From: Pantoea ananatis LMG 2665
Lineage (GTDB): Bacteria; Pseudomonadota; Gammaproteobacteria; Enterobacterales; Enterobacteriaceae
NCBI RefSeq assembly: GCF_000710035.2
Contig: NZ_JMJJ01000004.1
Coordinates: 1,116,001 to 1,180,000, forward strand
DNA: 64,000 bases
Reading direction: 5' to 3'
In this document: positions 28,283 to 38,583 of the stretch, one piece after another
Position numbering within the stretch: the stretch's first letter is position 1
How the letters are laid out: every line of letters starts with the position of its first letter
Program-made: the position numbers and the translations under genes
The notes under the pieces: generated by a model
What the model was told of the DNA's origin: nothing
Databases searched by the model: none
Seen by the model: only the letters and a program-made list of their open reading frames with translations

Positions 28283-30985
28283 ATGTTAACCCCCTCTAAA
28301 CTCAGCCGTCCTGTCCGCCATGAAGCCACGGTGAAACGGGAGCGGCTGATACGAAAACTTTCCGCTGCAGGTAACTACCGCCTGGTGCTGGTAACCAGTC
28401 CTGCAGGCTATGGCAAAACCACCCTGATATCGCAGTGGGCTGCAGACAAAGCCGATTTGGGCTGGTACTCCCTGGATGAAAGTGACAATCAGCCAGAGCG
28501 TTTTGCGGACTATTTAATTGCCGCCCTGCAGCAGGCCACGCACGGCAGCTGTAGCCGGAGCGAAGCGCTGGCAAACAAACGGCAGTACGTGAATCTGAAT
28601 GCGCTGTTTACGCAGATTTTCAATGAGCTTCATGCCTGGCATCAACCGCTGTGGCTGATTATCGATGATTACCATCACATCACCAATCCGGTGATTCATG
28701 AAGCGATGCGTTTCTTTTTACGCCATCAACCTGAAAACGTTACCCTGGTGGTGCTTTCGCGTAATCTTCCCCAGTTGGGGATCGCCAACCTGCGCGTTCG
28801 CGAGCAGTTGATAGAGTTGAGCAGTCAGCAACTGGCGTTTACCCATCAGGAGGCGCAGCAGTTTTTCGATGCCCGCCTGCCTGCGCCGCTGGAGTCCGAA
28901 GATGCGGGACGCCTGTGTGATGACGTTGCAGGCTGGGCCACGGCGCTGCAGCTTATCGCGCTCTCGGCCCGACAGGGGGCGGGCGCGGCCCAGCACTCCG
29001 CGCGTCGCCTGTCAGGGATCAATGCCAGCCACTTAACCGATTATCTGGTTGAGGAAGTGCTGGATAACGTCAGTCTGACCACGCGCCATTTTCTGCTGAA
29101 AAGTTCGCTGCTGCGTTCACTTAACGCGCCGCTGATTACCCAGGTGACAGGCGAGGATAACGGCCAGTGCTGGCTGGAAGACATTGAGCGGCAGGGGCTG
29201 TTTCTGCAGCGGATGGATGACTCCGGCCAGTGGTTTAGCTATCACCCTCTGTTTGGCAGTTTCCTGCAACAGCGTTGCCAGTGGGAACTGGCTGCTGAAC
29301 TTCCGGCGCTGCATCGGGCGGCGGCAACCAGCTGGATGGCGCAGGGCTTCCCGAGCGAGGCGATTCATCATGCGCGTGCTTCCGGTGACGCGGAGATGCT
29401 GCGTGATGTGTTAACCGAGCACGCATGGTCGCTGTTTAATCAAAGCGAGCTGCCTTTACTGGAGTCCTCGCTGAATGCACTGCCTTGGGCGATGCGGCTC
29501 GATAATCCCAGCCTGGTGTTGTTACAGGCCTGGCTGATGCAAAGCCAACACCGCTACGCAGAGGTGAACAGCCTGCTGGCCCGATTTGAGCAGGAAAGCC
29601 AGTGCGAAATTGATGCGGTATTACGCGGTGAATTTAACGCGTTACTGGCGCAGGTCGCCATTAACGATGGCAATGCCGATGAGGCGGAACGCCTGGCGAT
29701 GCTGGCGCTGAATACGCTGCCTGAGAGCCGCCACTACAGCCGTATCGTGGCAACCTCGGTACATGGCGAAGTCATGCACTGTAAAGGCGAGCTGAGTAAC
29801 TCGCTGGAGTTGATGCGCCAGACAGAGCAAATGGCGCGGCGGGATGAAGCCTGGCACTATGTGCTCTGGAGCCTGATCCAGCAAAGCGAAATTTTGTTTG
29901 CTCAAGGCTTCCTGCAAACGGCGTACGAGACTCAGGAGCGGGCCTTCGTGCTGGTCAAAAAGCAGCATCTTTCGCACTTTCCGCTGCATGAGTTTCTGTT
30001 GCGTATCCGCGCCCAGCTGCTGTGGGCCTGGGGCAGGCTGGATGAAGCCGAGCAGGCGGCACGCGAGGGCATGAAAGTGCTGCAGGGTTATCAGCCTCAG
30101 CAGCAAATACAGTGCCTGGGCTTATTAGTGCAAAGCGCAATTGCCCGGGGCAACCTGGACAACGCACGCAGCCTGTTGAACCGGCTGGAAAACCTGCTAA
30201 ACAACGGCCGCTGGCACAATGACTGGCTCGCCAATGCCGATAAGGTCAGAGTGCTGTACTGGCAAATGACTGGCGATACGCAAAGCGCCAGTGAGTGGCT
30301 GCGTCAGACACCTAAACCGGCCTGCGCCAATAACCATTTTTTGCAGGGCCAGTGGCGAAACGTGGCACGGGCACAGATTTTGCTCGGGTATTACACGCAG
30401 GCAGAAGTGATTCTCGACGAGCTTAATGAAAATGCGCGGCCCTTGCAGTTGATGAGCGATCTCAACCGTAATGTACTGCTGCTGAACCAGATTTACTGGG
30501 AAACCGATCAGCGTGCAAAAGCGCAGCATGCGTTGCTGGATGCGCTCCGGCTGGCCCGCAGCACGGGGTTCATTAGCCACTTTGTGGTGCAGGGCGAATC
30601 CATGGCGCAACAGCTGCGTCAGTTATTGCAGTTGAATACCCTTGATGAGCTGGATAACCACCGGGCGCGCCGCATCCTTAACGAGATCAATAAGTATCAT
30701 CGTCACAAATTTGCCCATTTTGATGAAAGCTTTGTCAGCCGTTTGCTGAATCATCCTGACGTGCCCGAGCTGATTCGTACCAGTCCGCTAACGCAGCGTG
30801 AATGGCAGGTGCTGGGGCTGATCTATTCCGGCTACAGCAACGAGCAGATTGCGGCGGAGCTGGACGTAGCCTCAACCACGATCAAAACCCATATCCGGAA
30901 TCTTTATCAGAAGCTGGGGATTACGCATCGGGCTGAGGCGATGACTCAGGCGCAGTCGATGCTGAAAATGATGGGTTACGTCTGA
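28283..30985 (+). CDS. malT: maltose regulon activator MalT
   Basis: 900-residue STAND-class ATPase activator, one shorter than E. coli MalT. The N-terminal Walker [16 protein letters not shown] is near residue 37 and Walker [10 protein letters not shown] near 127. The middle is a superhelical TPR-like maltotriose sensor. The C-terminal LuxR-type helix-turn-helix ([20 protein letters not shown], then [18 protein letters not shown]) is complete. The ATG chosen gives [11 protein letters not shown], matching E. coli. It should activate malEFG, malK-lamB-malM and malPQ in this window with maltotriose and ATP. Confidence 0.97.
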   Translation: MLTPSKLSRPVRHEATVKRERLIRKLSAAGNYRLVLVTSPAGYGKTTLISQWAADKADLGWYSLDESDNQPERFADYLIAALQQATHGSCSRSEALANKRQYVNLNALFTQIFNELHAWHQPLWLIIDDYHHITNPVIHEAMRFFLRHQPENVTLVVLSRNLPQLGIANLRVREQLIELSSQQLAFTHQEAQQFFDARLPAPLESEDAGRLCDDVAGWATALQLIALSARQGAGAAQHSARRLSGINASHLTDYLVEEVLDNVSLTTRHFLLKSSLLRSLNAPLITQVTGEDNGQCWLEDIERQGLFLQRMDDSGQWFSYHPLFGSFLQQRCQWELAAELPALHRAAATSWMAQGFPSEAIHHARASGDAEMLRDVLTEHAWSLFNQSELPLLESSLNALPWAMRLDNPSLVLLQAWLMQSQHRYAEVNSLLARFEQESQCEIDAVLRGEFNALLAQVAINDGNADEAERLAMLALNTLPESRHYSRIVATSVHGEVMHCKGELSNSLELMRQTEQMARRDEAWHYVLWSLIQQSEILFAQGFLQTAYETQERAFVLVKKQHLSHFPLHEFLLRIRAQLLWAWGRLDEAEQAAREGMKVLQGYQPQQQIQCLGLLVQSAIARGNLDNARSLLNRLENLLNNGRWHNDWLANADKVRVLYWQMTGDTQSASEWLRQTPKPACANNHFLQGQWRNVARAQILLGYYTQAEVILDELNENARPLQLMSDLNRNVLLLNQIYWETDQRAKAQHALLDALRLARSTGFISHFVVQGESMAQQLRQLLQLNTLDELDNHRARRILNEINKYHRHKFAHFDESFVSRLLNHPDVPELIRTSPLTQREWQVLGLIYSGYSNEQIAAELDVASTTIKTHIRNLYQKLGITHRAEAMTQAQSMLKMMGYV

Positions 30986-30992
30986 GAAAGGC

Positions 30993-31017
30993 AACAGGCA
31001 GCGACGCGCTGCCTGTT
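30993..31017. terminator. bidirectional hairpin between malT and the efflux gene
   Basis: AACAGGCAGCG (30993-31003) and CGCTGCCTGTT (31007-31017) are perfect arms with a 3-base loop between two convergent genes. T-runs are poor on both sides, so termination strength is uncertain. Confidence 0.6.
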
Positions 31018-31025
31018 CGCGCGGT

Positions 31026-32255
31026 TTAGTTAACCCGACGTGTATCAGGCATCAGTAGCGTGGCAAATCCCAGCAGCGGAAGAAAGCCACAGGCGTTATA
31101 CACGGTAGTGATACCGTACCCGTCAGCCAGTTTCCCCAGCGCCGCCGCGGCGATACCGCCAATGCCAAACATGGTGCCGAACATAATCCCGGCGACCATC
31201 CCGGTACGGCCGGGCAACACTTCCTGCGCGTACACGACCAGCGCGGCAAATGCCGATGAAAAGACCAGGCCGATACAAACGGTCAGCACCACGGTCCAGA
31301 ACAAATTGGCATGCGGCATCAGCAGCGAGAACGGGATAACACCCAGAAACGAGATCCAGACAACCGCTTTGCGGCCAATGCGATCGCCAATCGGTCCGCC
31401 GGCCAGCGTGCCAACCGCGACGGCGGCCAGAAAGGTAAACAGGTAGATCTGCGCCTGCGGAATCGGGAGCTGAAAGCGCTCAACCAGGTAAAAAATGTAG
31501 TAGTTACTGATTGAGGCAATATAGGTAAATTTTGCCAGCAGCAGCACGCCAACCACGGACAACGCCACTTTGACGTCCCTTGATGAAAGCGACCGCAGCG
31601 CCTGAAGGTTGTGTTTTTTCATGTGCGCATGGCCGTGTATCACCGTCCAGCGGCTGATGCCGGAAAGAATAATGACCGCAAACAGCGCAATGATCATCAG
31701 CCAGCCAACCGCTATCTGTCCATGCGGAATAATCAGCATCGCCGCCACTATAGGCGCAAACGCCGTGCCAATATAACCGCCGACCTGAAACGTTGACTGT
31801 GCCGTACCAAAGCGGCCGCCCGATGCCATTCTTGCAACCCGCGAGGCTTCCGGGTGAAAGGTTGCAGAGCCAACGCCAATCAGCGCCGAAGCAACCAACA
31901 CCACGGAGAAGTGCGGGGCCATCGCCAGGAGTCCGATGCCAATCAGGGTCGAAACCATGCCAGACGGCAGCAGCCAGGGTTTGGGATGTTTGTCGGTGTA
32001 CAGGCCGATCCAGGGCTGCAACAGCGACGCCGTCATCTGATAGATCAGCGTGATCAAACCAATCTGCGCGTAGCTCAGCGTAAAGTTGGTTTTCAGCAAG
32101 GGATAAATCGATGGCAGCATGGCCTGGATAAAATCGTTACAGCAGTGGGAAAATGCGACCGCGCCAAGAATCGACACCAGAATCTTCTGGCTGTCGTCAA
32201 CGGTGGGGGGCAGATCCGGCTGGCTTGATTTTACGTCACTGGTGTAATCAGACAT
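31026..32255 (-). CDS. fsr: MFS efflux transporter, fosmidomycin-resistance (Fsr) type
   Basis: 409-residue 12-helix transporter of the inner membrane. Family sequences include HCCNDFIQAMLPSIYPLL, the first-half loop GLYTDKHPKPW, FHPEASRVARMASGG with FQVGGYIG, and GDRIGRKAVVW in the second half, all with close counterparts in E. coli Fsr. It probably exports small drugs or metabolites with proton exchange. The N-terminal cytoplasmic tail is longer than in some relatives. Single gene, convergent with malT. Confidence 0.85.
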   Translation of the reverse strand: MSDYTSDVKSSQPDLPPTVDDSQKILVSILGAVAFSHCCNDFIQAMLPSIYPLLKTNFTLSYAQIGLITLIYQMTASLLQPWIGLYTDKHPKPWLLPSGMVSTLIGIGLLAMAPHFSVVLVASALIGVGSATFHPEASRVARMASGGRFGTAQSTFQVGGYIGTAFAPIVAAMLIIPHGQIAVGWLMIIALFAVIILSGISRWTVIHGHAHMKKHNLQALRSLSSRDVKVALSVVGVLLLAKFTYIASISNYYIFYLVERFQLPIPQAQIYLFTFLAAVAVGTLAGGPIGDRIGRKAVVWISFLGVIPFSLLMPHANLFWTVVLTVCIGLVFSSAFAALVVYAQEVLPGRTGMVAGIMFGTMFGIGGIAAAALGKLADGYGITTVYNACGFLPLLGFATLLMPDTRRVN

Positions 32256-32366
32256 GAAGATTTCCGCTTAAGGCTTTACGTTTATTGACGTATCTTACTC
32301 CACGAAAAAATGGCGGTGCTGACAAACGTGCTATTTATGGCAAATTAGTAAAATAATTGTTAATGC

Positions 32367-32804
32367 TCATAACGTTTTACTCAGACAAACCGACACAGGC
32401 TTATCCTTGTACACACCATAGCGCGCGGTTTGTTGATAGCCGTGACGCTGATAAAACGCTACCGCACGGGTATTAACGACGCGGGTAGAAAGGCGAATTG
32501 CCTTGTAGCCGCGCGCCCGGGCAAGCTGCTCTAGGGCTGACAGCAGCGCCGCGCCGGTTCCCGCGTGCTGTCGGGTTGAAAACATGCGTTTCAGTTCGGC
32601 GGTTTCAGCGGAAACATGCACGAGTGCGCCGCAGCCAAGAGCGTTACCCACTTCATCGGTGGCAAGTATCCACAGCGCCCCGTCTGATGGCGTAAAGTGA
32701 TGGGTTCCGTTGTCGCCGGTTATTGCCAACAGCTCGGCTGACAGGCGGGCCGTCAGCGTCTTTAGCGCGGGTGCGCTGCCGGGGACGATGTCGGTATGTA
32801 TCAT
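32367..32804 (-). CDS. GNAT family N-acetyltransferase
   Basis: 145 residues from the ATG of MIHTDIVPG. The acetyl-CoA motif region is AELKRMFSTRQHAGTGAALLSALEQLA (residues about 70-95, the usual R-x-x-G-x-A site reading RQHAGTGAA), followed by AIRLSTRVVNTRAVAFYQRHGY, a standard C-terminal GNAT end. Its start overlaps the stop of digH (ATGA), so it is translationally coupled to it. Substrate unknown. Confidence 0.85.
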   Translation of the reverse strand: MIHTDIVPGSAPALKTLTARLSAELLAITGDNGTHHFTPSDGALWILATDEVGNALGCGALVHVSAETAELKRMFSTRQHAGTGAALLSALEQLARARGYKAIRLSTRVVNTRAVAFYQRHGYQQTARYGVYKDKPVSVCLSKTL

Positions 32805-34138
32805 GGAGTCTGCCCCCAACGGCTGCGCAGATAATTCACGGCATCCTGCGTTTGCGGCTGATTCAGGAAATCTTCACGAAACAAGATGGTGCCATCAATC
32901 TGCGGGAGGGAATCGTTAAGATCCAGCTGTCTTTTCAGCTCCGGCACGCCACCGTTAATTGTCCATTCCGGCTCATTTTTCGCCGGCACGCCAACCTTGT
33001 ATAAGGCGATACCGATATACAGGCGAGTTTTGGTCGGCTTGACCACGTTAGCCCACCAGTTTGCCAGCACATCATAGCGGGCAGCGCTGCGCGAGAAGGG
33101 CCAGTAGATTTGCGGCGCGATATAGTCCAGCAACCCTTCCTGCACCCAACGGCGCGTATCCGCGTAAGATTCATCGTAAGCGGCCGCGCCGCGCGTGTCT
33201 GAGCCTGCCGCATCATGTGAGCGGTTGCGCCAGACGCCCGCAGGGCTGACGCCAAATTCTACATTCGGCTTGAGCTGCTTGATGGTGTGGGAAACCTGCT
33301 CGATTAACAACTGTGTATTATGTCTGCGCCAGTCTGCTTTGGACGCAAAGCCCTGACCGTATTTAATAAAGGTCTGGCTGTCGTTCAGGGCAGAGCCGGG
33401 AGACTCGGCATAGAAGTAATCGTCAAACTGCACACCATCGATGTCATAACGCTTGACCACCTCAGCCACAATACTGGTTATCCAGTCACGGGCATCAGGA
33501 ATGCCCGGATCGAGCACATAGCGATCCCCCGCGGTACGAATCCAGTCACGATGGAGCACAAATACGCTGGCAGGATGTTGCGACAGCGTGCGGTTTAGCT
33601 CGGCTACTGTTGAAGGTTTGGTATTCACCGATACACGGTAGGGATTGAACCAGGCATGTACCCGCATACCGCGCCGGTGCGCTTCATCGAGCATGAACTG
33701 CAGCGGGTCAAAGCCCGGATTCTGCCCAATTTTCCCGGTCATCATGTCTGACCAGGGCAGGATTTTTGAGTCCCAGAGCGCGGTTCCGTCAGGTTTAACC
33801 TGGAAGAACACCGTGTTGATTCCCAGACTTTTCAGTTTATCCAGCTTATCCGTCAACGCTTTTTTCTGCACCCGGATGCGCCCGTCGTCGCTGCTGATAT
33901 TCACCGAGGCGAGCGGCGGCCAGTCGAGGCGTGAAACGGTTGTGAGCCAGACGCCGCGCATGGGGGCGTTATGCGGCACCGGTTGAGAAGGCGGCGCAGG
34001 TTTGCTGGCGGGCGGAAAAGGCGTAACCAGTGACTTAGGCGGCGTCGAGGCGCAGCTGACCAGCAGTAAAGCCGAGGCTAACAGGCCGGGTTTTACCGCC
34101 GCGTTAAGGCGGAAAAGATTGCGAAGGCTGATGATGAT
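32801..34138 (-). CDS. digH: glycosyl hydrolase lipoprotein DigH (YddW) with no canonical start codon
   Basis: GHL10-type (DUF187) enzyme known in E. coli to cleave denuded peptidoglycan glycans at the outer membrane. The body follows E. coli DigH throughout: MRGVWLTTVSRLDWPP, TVFFQVKPDGTALWDSKILP, VDGVQFDDYFY-type core (IDGVQFDDYFYAESPG), and DTRGAAAYDESYADTRRWV. In the same frame upstream lies a clear lipoprotein signal, SLRNLFRLNAAVKPGLLASA then LLLVSC with the lipobox cysteine, but no ATG, GTG or TTG precedes it before the stop. A GGAG sits correctly before a run of three ATC codons (34138-34130), so I place the start there provisionally. The first standard start, GTG at 33979, would remove the signal. 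Confidence 0.8.
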   Translation of the reverse strand: MIISLRNLFRLNAAVKPGLLASALLLVSCASTPPKSLVTPFPPASKPAPPSQPVPHNAPMRGVWLTTVSRLDWPPLASVNISSDDGRIRVQKKALTDKLDKLKSLGINTVFFQVKPDGTALWDSKILPWSDMMTGKIGQNPGFDPLQFMLDEAHRRGMRVHAWFNPYRVSVNTKPSTVAELNRTLSQHPASVFVLHRDWIRTAGDRYVLDPGIPDARDWITSIVAEVVKRYDIDGVQFDDYFYAESPGSALNDSQTFIKYGQGFASKADWRRHNTQLLIEQVSHTIKQLKPNVEFGVSPAGVWRNRSHDAAGSDTRGAAAYDESYADTRRWVQEGLLDYIAPQIYWPFSRSAARYDVLANWWANVVKPTKTRLYIGIALYKVGVPAKNEPEWTINGGVPELKRQLDLNDSLPQIDGTILFREDFLNQPQTQDAVNYLRSRWGQTP

Positions 34139-34289
34139 AAACTCCGTGTAGCGCAGTCCTTGATGCAGGCTATTCTGATCCTATTTGCCGCAAAGTCAAT
34201 CAACCCTGCCAGCATCAGGTCACGCAGTTTGCCTTACCCGGCGCCTGAACTTTTTATGCTGAGGCGTAACCTGAGCAAAGGAGCGATAA

Positions 34290-34454
34290 ATGAAAACATT
34301 TAAAGGCAATAAACAGTCATTGCCGGTTCGCTATTGCAAACAGTGTCAGAAACCGATGACCTGGCGCAAAAAGTGGGAAAAGTGCTGGGAAGAGGTGCAA
34401 TATTGCTCCGAGCGGTGCCGTCGGCAGCGGCGAGCCACTAATGCAGATGCCTGA
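34290..34454 (+). CDS. DUF2256 small zinc-finger-like protein
   Basis: 54 residues, with AAGGAG eight bases before the ATG. The core RYCKQCQKPMTWRKKWEKCW and VQYCSERCRRQRR has the four or five cysteines and the WRKKW signature of DUF2256 proteins, which look like a small CxxC...CxxxC metal-binding knuckle. Role unknown in the family. It stands alone between digH and ydeP. Confidence 0.85.
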   Translation: MKTFKGNKQSLPVRYCKQCQKPMTWRKKWEKCWEEVQYCSERCRRQRRATNADA

Positions 34455-34607
34455 AAGCCGGTAGAAAGCGGGTGTTTTTGCCTGCAATAACCTGCCATGT
34501 AACATTTAGCAAAAGTTATCCTGGCTTTTACATCACTGTTCCCACGCACCAACGCAATTACTGTACCAGGCTTAAAGAAAAGCCAATAACAGTGATTGTG
34601 GAGCAAT

Positions 34608-36935
34608 ATGAAAGAGCAAGAGAGCACATCAGGCATTCATACCTATGACGGTGCGGCGGGCGGCTGGGGCGCGTTAAAAGCAGTGGCCGGTGCCATTCGC
34701 GGACAGATGGCGGTAACCCAGGATGTCATTGCGCTGTTCAAGGTCAACCAACCTGAAGGGTTTGACTGTCCGGGCTGCGCCTGGCCCGATCCCAAGCATA
34801 CTTCATCGTTTGAGTTCTGTGAAAACGGCGCAAAAGCGGTTTCCTGGGAAGCAACCAGCAAACGCACCACACCTGAATTTTTTGCGGCGCATACCGTTAC
34901 CGAGCTATGGGGGCGCAATGCCCATGAGCTTGAAGGCGAGGGCAGACTGACGCATCCGATGAAGTATGATCCCGCCAGCGATACCTATCAGCCCATTGCA
35001 TGGGAAACGGCCTTTAACGAAATTGGCGAGCGACTGCGGAGTTATCAGGATCCCGACAGCGTGGAGTTTTACACCTCCGGCCGCGCCTCTAACGAAGCGG
35101 CGTTTCTCTGGCAGCTGTTTGCCCGCGAGTTTGGGACCAACAATTTCCCCGACTGCTCAAACATGTGCCATGAGCCAACCAGCGTAGGCTTACCCGAATC
35201 CATTGGCATCGGCAAAGGCACGGTGGAGCTGGATGATTTTGACCACTGTGATCTGGTGATTTGCATCGGTCACAATCCTGGAACCAACCATCCCCGCATG
35301 CTGGCAACCCTGCAGGAGGTGTCAAAACGCGGTGCCAAAATCGTCGCCATCAACCCACTGCGCGAGCGCGGTCTTGAACGTTTTACCGCGCCACAGAGTC
35401 CGGTTCAGATGATAACCCTCAGCTCAACGGAACTCGCCTCAACCTATTATAAAATTCGGGTAGGCGGCGATGCCGCGATGCTGAAAGGCGTGATGAAATG
35501 TTTGTTGGCGATGGATGATGAAGCTAAAGCGAACGGCAACCCTGGCATCTTCGATGACACCTTTATTGAACAACATACGCAAGGCATTGACGCGTTAAAG
35601 GCCGATTTGGCTGCGACAGACTGGGATCATATCCTGAAAGTGTCCGGTATGACGCGCGAGCAAATCCAGCATATTGCTCACCTTTATGCCAATGCTGAAC
35701 GCACAATCATTTGCTACGGCATGGGGATTACCCAGCACCAGTATGGAACGCAAAATGTTCAGCAGATTGCCAATCTGCTACTGTTGCGCGGCAATATGGG
35801 CAAGAAGGGCGCAGGAATCTGCCCTTTACGCGGTCACTCTAACGTGCAGGGCGATCGTACCGTTGGCATCACTGAGATTCCCTCCGAAAGCCTGTTGAAC
35901 AGCCTCGAAAAGGTCTTTGGCTTTAAGCCACCGGCCAAACATGGTCACAGTGCGGTACAGGCCGTTCAGGCGATACGGGATGGCAAAATCAACGCGTTGC
36001 TCTGCCTCGGCGGTAACCTGGCCGAAGCGATGTCTGATCCTCAGGTGACGTTTCCTGCCATGCGCAAGCTGGACATGGTCGTGCATATGGCCACCAAGCT
36101 GAACCGGTCGCATTTGCTTCTGGCAAAACACAGCTATCTGTTCCCGGTGTTAGGCCGCACAGAGATCGATCGGCAGCAATCCGGCGCGCAGAGCGTCACG
36201 GTTGAAGACTCCATGTCGATGGTGCACGCATCACGCGGTACCCTTGATCCTGCCTCACCGCATCTGAAATCCGAACCCGCGCTGGTTGCAGGCCTGGCGA
36301 AAGCCACACTGCCGGGCACGGTAGTGGACTGGGACAGCATGATCGCCGATTACAGCCTCATTCGCGATGCCATCGAGAAAGTGGTGCCGGGCTTTGAAAA
36401 CTTTAATGAGCGCCTCCAGCAGCCTGGCGGGTTTCGTTTACCCAACGGCGCCTCCGAGCGAGTCTGGCACACGTCGTCGGGCAAAGCGCAGTTCCTGGTC
36501 ATGGAAGGCATCAATGAAGATCCGCGCTCGCTGAAGTGCCACGACCTGGTGTTGACGACATTGCGCAGCCACGACCAATATAACACCACGCTGTACGGCC
36601 TTGACGACCGCTATCGCGGAATCAAAGGACGCCGTGATGTGTTGTTTATCAGTGAAAATGAGGCGGAAAAAAACGGTGTCCGCATGGGCGATCGGGTGAA
36701 TGTGATTGCGCTGGATCCTGACGGAAACCCAACGCATCGTCGTATTGATAATCTCACCATTGCCGTACATGACATGGCTGAAGGTTCGGTCGCAGCTTAT
36801 TATCCCGAGGCCAACGTACTCATACCGCTGGACAGCTACGACACGAAAAGCGGTATTCCTTCCTATAAAAGCACCCCGGTAATGATGGAACTGGCCCAGA
36901 CAGAGGCGCCGGCGGATAGCGCAACGCGCCGCTAA
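34608..36935 (+). CDS. ydeP: YdeP-like molybdopterin oxidoreductase (FdhF/YdeP family)
   Basis: 775-residue molybdopterin-guanine-dinucleotide enzyme, close in size to E. coli YdeP (759). N-terminal [20 protein letters not shown] carries the cysteines. Then come [51 protein letters not shown] and [20 protein letters not shown] (cofactor pocket), and a C-terminal dinucleotide-binding domain with [14 protein letters not shown]. YdeP is linked to acid resistance in E. coli; its substrate is unknown. The ATG 34608 (MKEQES) with GGAG six bases upstream is chosen over the TTG upstream. Confidence 0.9.
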   Translation: MKEQESTSGIHTYDGAAGGWGALKAVAGAIRGQMAVTQDVIALFKVNQPEGFDCPGCAWPDPKHTSSFEFCENGAKAVSWEATSKRTTPEFFAAHTVTELWGRNAHELEGEGRLTHPMKYDPASDTYQPIAWETAFNEIGERLRSYQDPDSVEFYTSGRASNEAAFLWQLFAREFGTNNFPDCSNMCHEPTSVGLPESIGIGKGTVELDDFDHCDLVICIGHNPGTNHPRMLATLQEVSKRGAKIVAINPLRERGLERFTAPQSPVQMITLSSTELASTYYKIRVGGDAAMLKGVMKCLLAMDDEAKANGNPGIFDDTFIEQHTQGIDALKADLAATDWDHILKVSGMTREQIQHIAHLYANAERTIICYGMGITQHQYGTQNVQQIANLLLLRGNMGKKGAGICPLRGHSNVQGDRTVGITEIPSESLLNSLEKVFGFKPPAKHGHSAVQAVQAIRDGKINALLCLGGNLAEAMSDPQVTFPAMRKLDMVVHMATKLNRSHLLLAKHSYLFPVLGRTEIDRQQSGAQSVTVEDSMSMVHASRGTLDPASPHLKSEPALVAGLAKATLPGTVVDWDSMIADYSLIRDAIEKVVPGFENFNERLQQPGGFRLPNGASERVWHTSSGKAQFLVMEGINEDPRSLKCHDLVLTTLRSHDQYNTTLYGLDDRYRGIKGRRDVLFISENEAEKNGVRMGDRVNVIALDPDGNPTHRRIDNLTIAVHDMAEGSVAAYYPEANVLIPLDSYDTKSGIPSYKSTPVMMELAQTEAPADSATRR

Positions 36936-36972
36936 CGGTTTTCTGCTGGTCTAAACCAAACCTTAACGAACG

Positions 36973-37004
36973 GCCATCTGAGTGGAAATCTCTACTCAGA
37001 TGGC
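36973..37004 (+). terminator. hairpin after ydeP
   Basis: GCCATCTGAGT (36973-36983) and ACTCAGATGGC (36994-37004) are perfect 11-base arms. No T-run follows; instead TATAAT comes directly after, so the structure overlaps the likely mgtC promoter. Confidence 0.5.
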
Positions 37005-37242
37005 TATAATCGCCGGGAATTTTACTCATGAGGCAATCAACCTTGGACACAAGTCCCGAACGATTACACCTGGCTTCTGCAGTAAGATAGTCTTCTGGCT
37101 GTCTTAACTGCGCGTTAAGATGGCGGCTCAATCTTCCCTCCATAACGTGATGTGCTCTGTGCATCAGCGCCCGCTGTAATCCATTTTATTCATCTTTATT
37201 TTTCCGTACTGCGCATACGTGCGTAGCGGAGAGAGGTTTATC
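37005..37242 (+). promoter_or_regulatory. mgtC promoter and long attenuator-like leader
   Basis: A TATAAT (37005-37010) could start an mRNA with a leader of about 225 bases. A 20-codon reading frame opens at ATG 37028 (GGGAA in front) and ends at TAG 37088-37090. AAGATAG (37084-37090, overlapping its stop) can pair with CTGTCTT (37099-37105), while TCTTAAC (37102-37108) can instead pair with GTTAAGA (37114-37120); the two stems exclude each other. Salmonella mgtC is controlled through leader peptides in a long leader, so similar control is plausible. Confidence 0.5.
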
Positions 37243-37956
37243 ATGGACTGGAAAATCTTTTTACTGCGCGTGTCGGCTGCGCTAATTCTTGGCGCGCTGA
37301 TTGGCTGCGAACGCCAGCTGCGCCAACGTATGACCGGCTTGCGTACGAATGCGCTGGTGAGCACCGGCGCCTGCTTGTTCGTTCTTATGACTCAATCTGT
37401 GCCGGGCATTGCCAGCGACGCGACGCGCGTTGCCGCCTATGTGGTTTCTGGTATTGGTTTTCTCGGCGGCGGGGTGATTATGCGCGACGGATTAAACGTT
37501 CGTGGCCTGAACACTGCCGCCACCTTGTGGTGTACCGCGGCCGTTGGGGTGCTGTGCAGCATGGGATTATTGCTTGAAGCCGCGATTGGCTGCATGGTGA
37601 TTCTGTGCGCCAATATCCTGCTGCGCGAGCTGGCGCTGGGCATTAATCGTCAGTCCATCGTCTCCGCCGACGAAGCGGTGCAACATTATAAAGTGCAAAT
37701 TGTCTGTCTGGCTCAGGATGAAGTTCAGGTACGCAGCCTGATGCTGCACAGCCTGGGCAACAGCGGCTTGCGCCTGCAGTCGCTCCATAGCGAAGATATG
37801 GATCCGCCACATCGTATGGAAGTGAATGCTGAAGTGATGGGACAGCCCAGCATGACCGGACAGCTGGAAAGTTTGGTGAGCCGCATCAGCCTGGAGAAAG
37901 GTGTCAGTTCCGTGCGCTGGCAGGTGTGCGGGTTGGATCCGAGTGAAAACGGATAG
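37243..37956 (+). CDS. mgtC: MgtC/SapB family membrane protein
   Basis: 237 residues. The N-terminal half has four or five helices with the family hallmark IGCERQLRQRMTGLRTNALV near residues 22-41, followed by GIGFLGGGVIMRDGLNVRGL and NTAATLWCTAAVGVLCSMG. The C-terminal half is the soluble ACT-like domain of true MgtC proteins (VQIVCLAQDEVQVRSLMLHS). In Salmonella MgtC inhibits F-ATPase and helps growth at low magnesium. No mgtB follows. The ATG at 37243 is chosen over a GTG eight codons upstream. A degenerate copy of its 3' end recurs near 43 kb. Confidence 0.9.
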   Translation: MDWKIFLLRVSAALILGALIGCERQLRQRMTGLRTNALVSTGACLFVLMTQSVPGIASDATRVAAYVVSGIGFLGGGVIMRDGLNVRGLNTAATLWCTAAVGVLCSMGLLLEAAIGCMVILCANILLRELALGINRQSIVSADEAVQHYKVQIVCLAQDEVQVRSLMLHSLGNSGLRLQSLHSEDMDPPHRMEVNAEVMGQPSMTGQLESLVSRISLEKGVSSVRWQVCGLDPSENG

Positions 37957-38583
37957 AACAAAAAACAGGCGTCGCTACGTGAATTCTGAGGAACGGGCAG
38001 GGGAAGTTATGGGTCAGAATTGGCGTAGCGTTGTTATCCTGCTTTTAAAATACTTAGCTAAAAACATCCAAAATTTAATTTTTATGTAAAATAAAATGCT
38101 GAGGAAAACGCCTTTAAGTATATCTTATTTTGGCATGAGATATCTGAACATAAAATAAAGAGTTAACACCCTCGGGGGGGATGTTAATCTCGCTAATGTT
38201 TTTCTTTCTTAATACATTAAAGAGATGTGTTTGTGTTACTAGATGTATATTTTTATATTTTAATGTTGGATGTTGTGTCAATAAATTTCCGTCATTGGGG
38301 TGTAATTGCGCAATTCAATTCAGGAGGCTAATGGATTTCCGTATTTAAACAGAGTGTAAACAAAGGGTAGGAAAAAAAATTATCTAATAAGAAATTCATT
38401 ATGATTTTATTTATTTTGAACATGCTCAAATTAACCATGTTTTAGTTTAACATTTACCAGTCAAGTTTTTGAGCGTTTTAAATTTACGACTCATGAGCGG
38501 TTTATATTTTTAATAAATTATAGGTTTTATGTTAAAAAAAGGAAGTTTTTCCGCCACGGCTTCATCATTATAAAGGATACGGA
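37957..38583. other. AT-rich border of the accessory island
   Basis: Starts with the palindrome at 37973-38030, then becomes strongly AT-rich. No protein-like frame. It should hold the promoter of the exported protein gene at 38584. A tract of seven or eight G residues interrupts it at about 38174-38181. Confidence 0.5.
37973..38030. repeat. imperfect palindrome A (island left border)
   Basis: CGCTACGTGAATTCTG (37973-37988) pairs with CAGAATTGGCGTAGCG (38015-38030) with two mismatches; the loop contains GGGCAGGGG. The left arm is identical over 16 bases to that of palindrome C at 58305. It may serve as the mgtC terminator, but two related copies elsewhere make it a repeat family. Confidence 0.7.
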
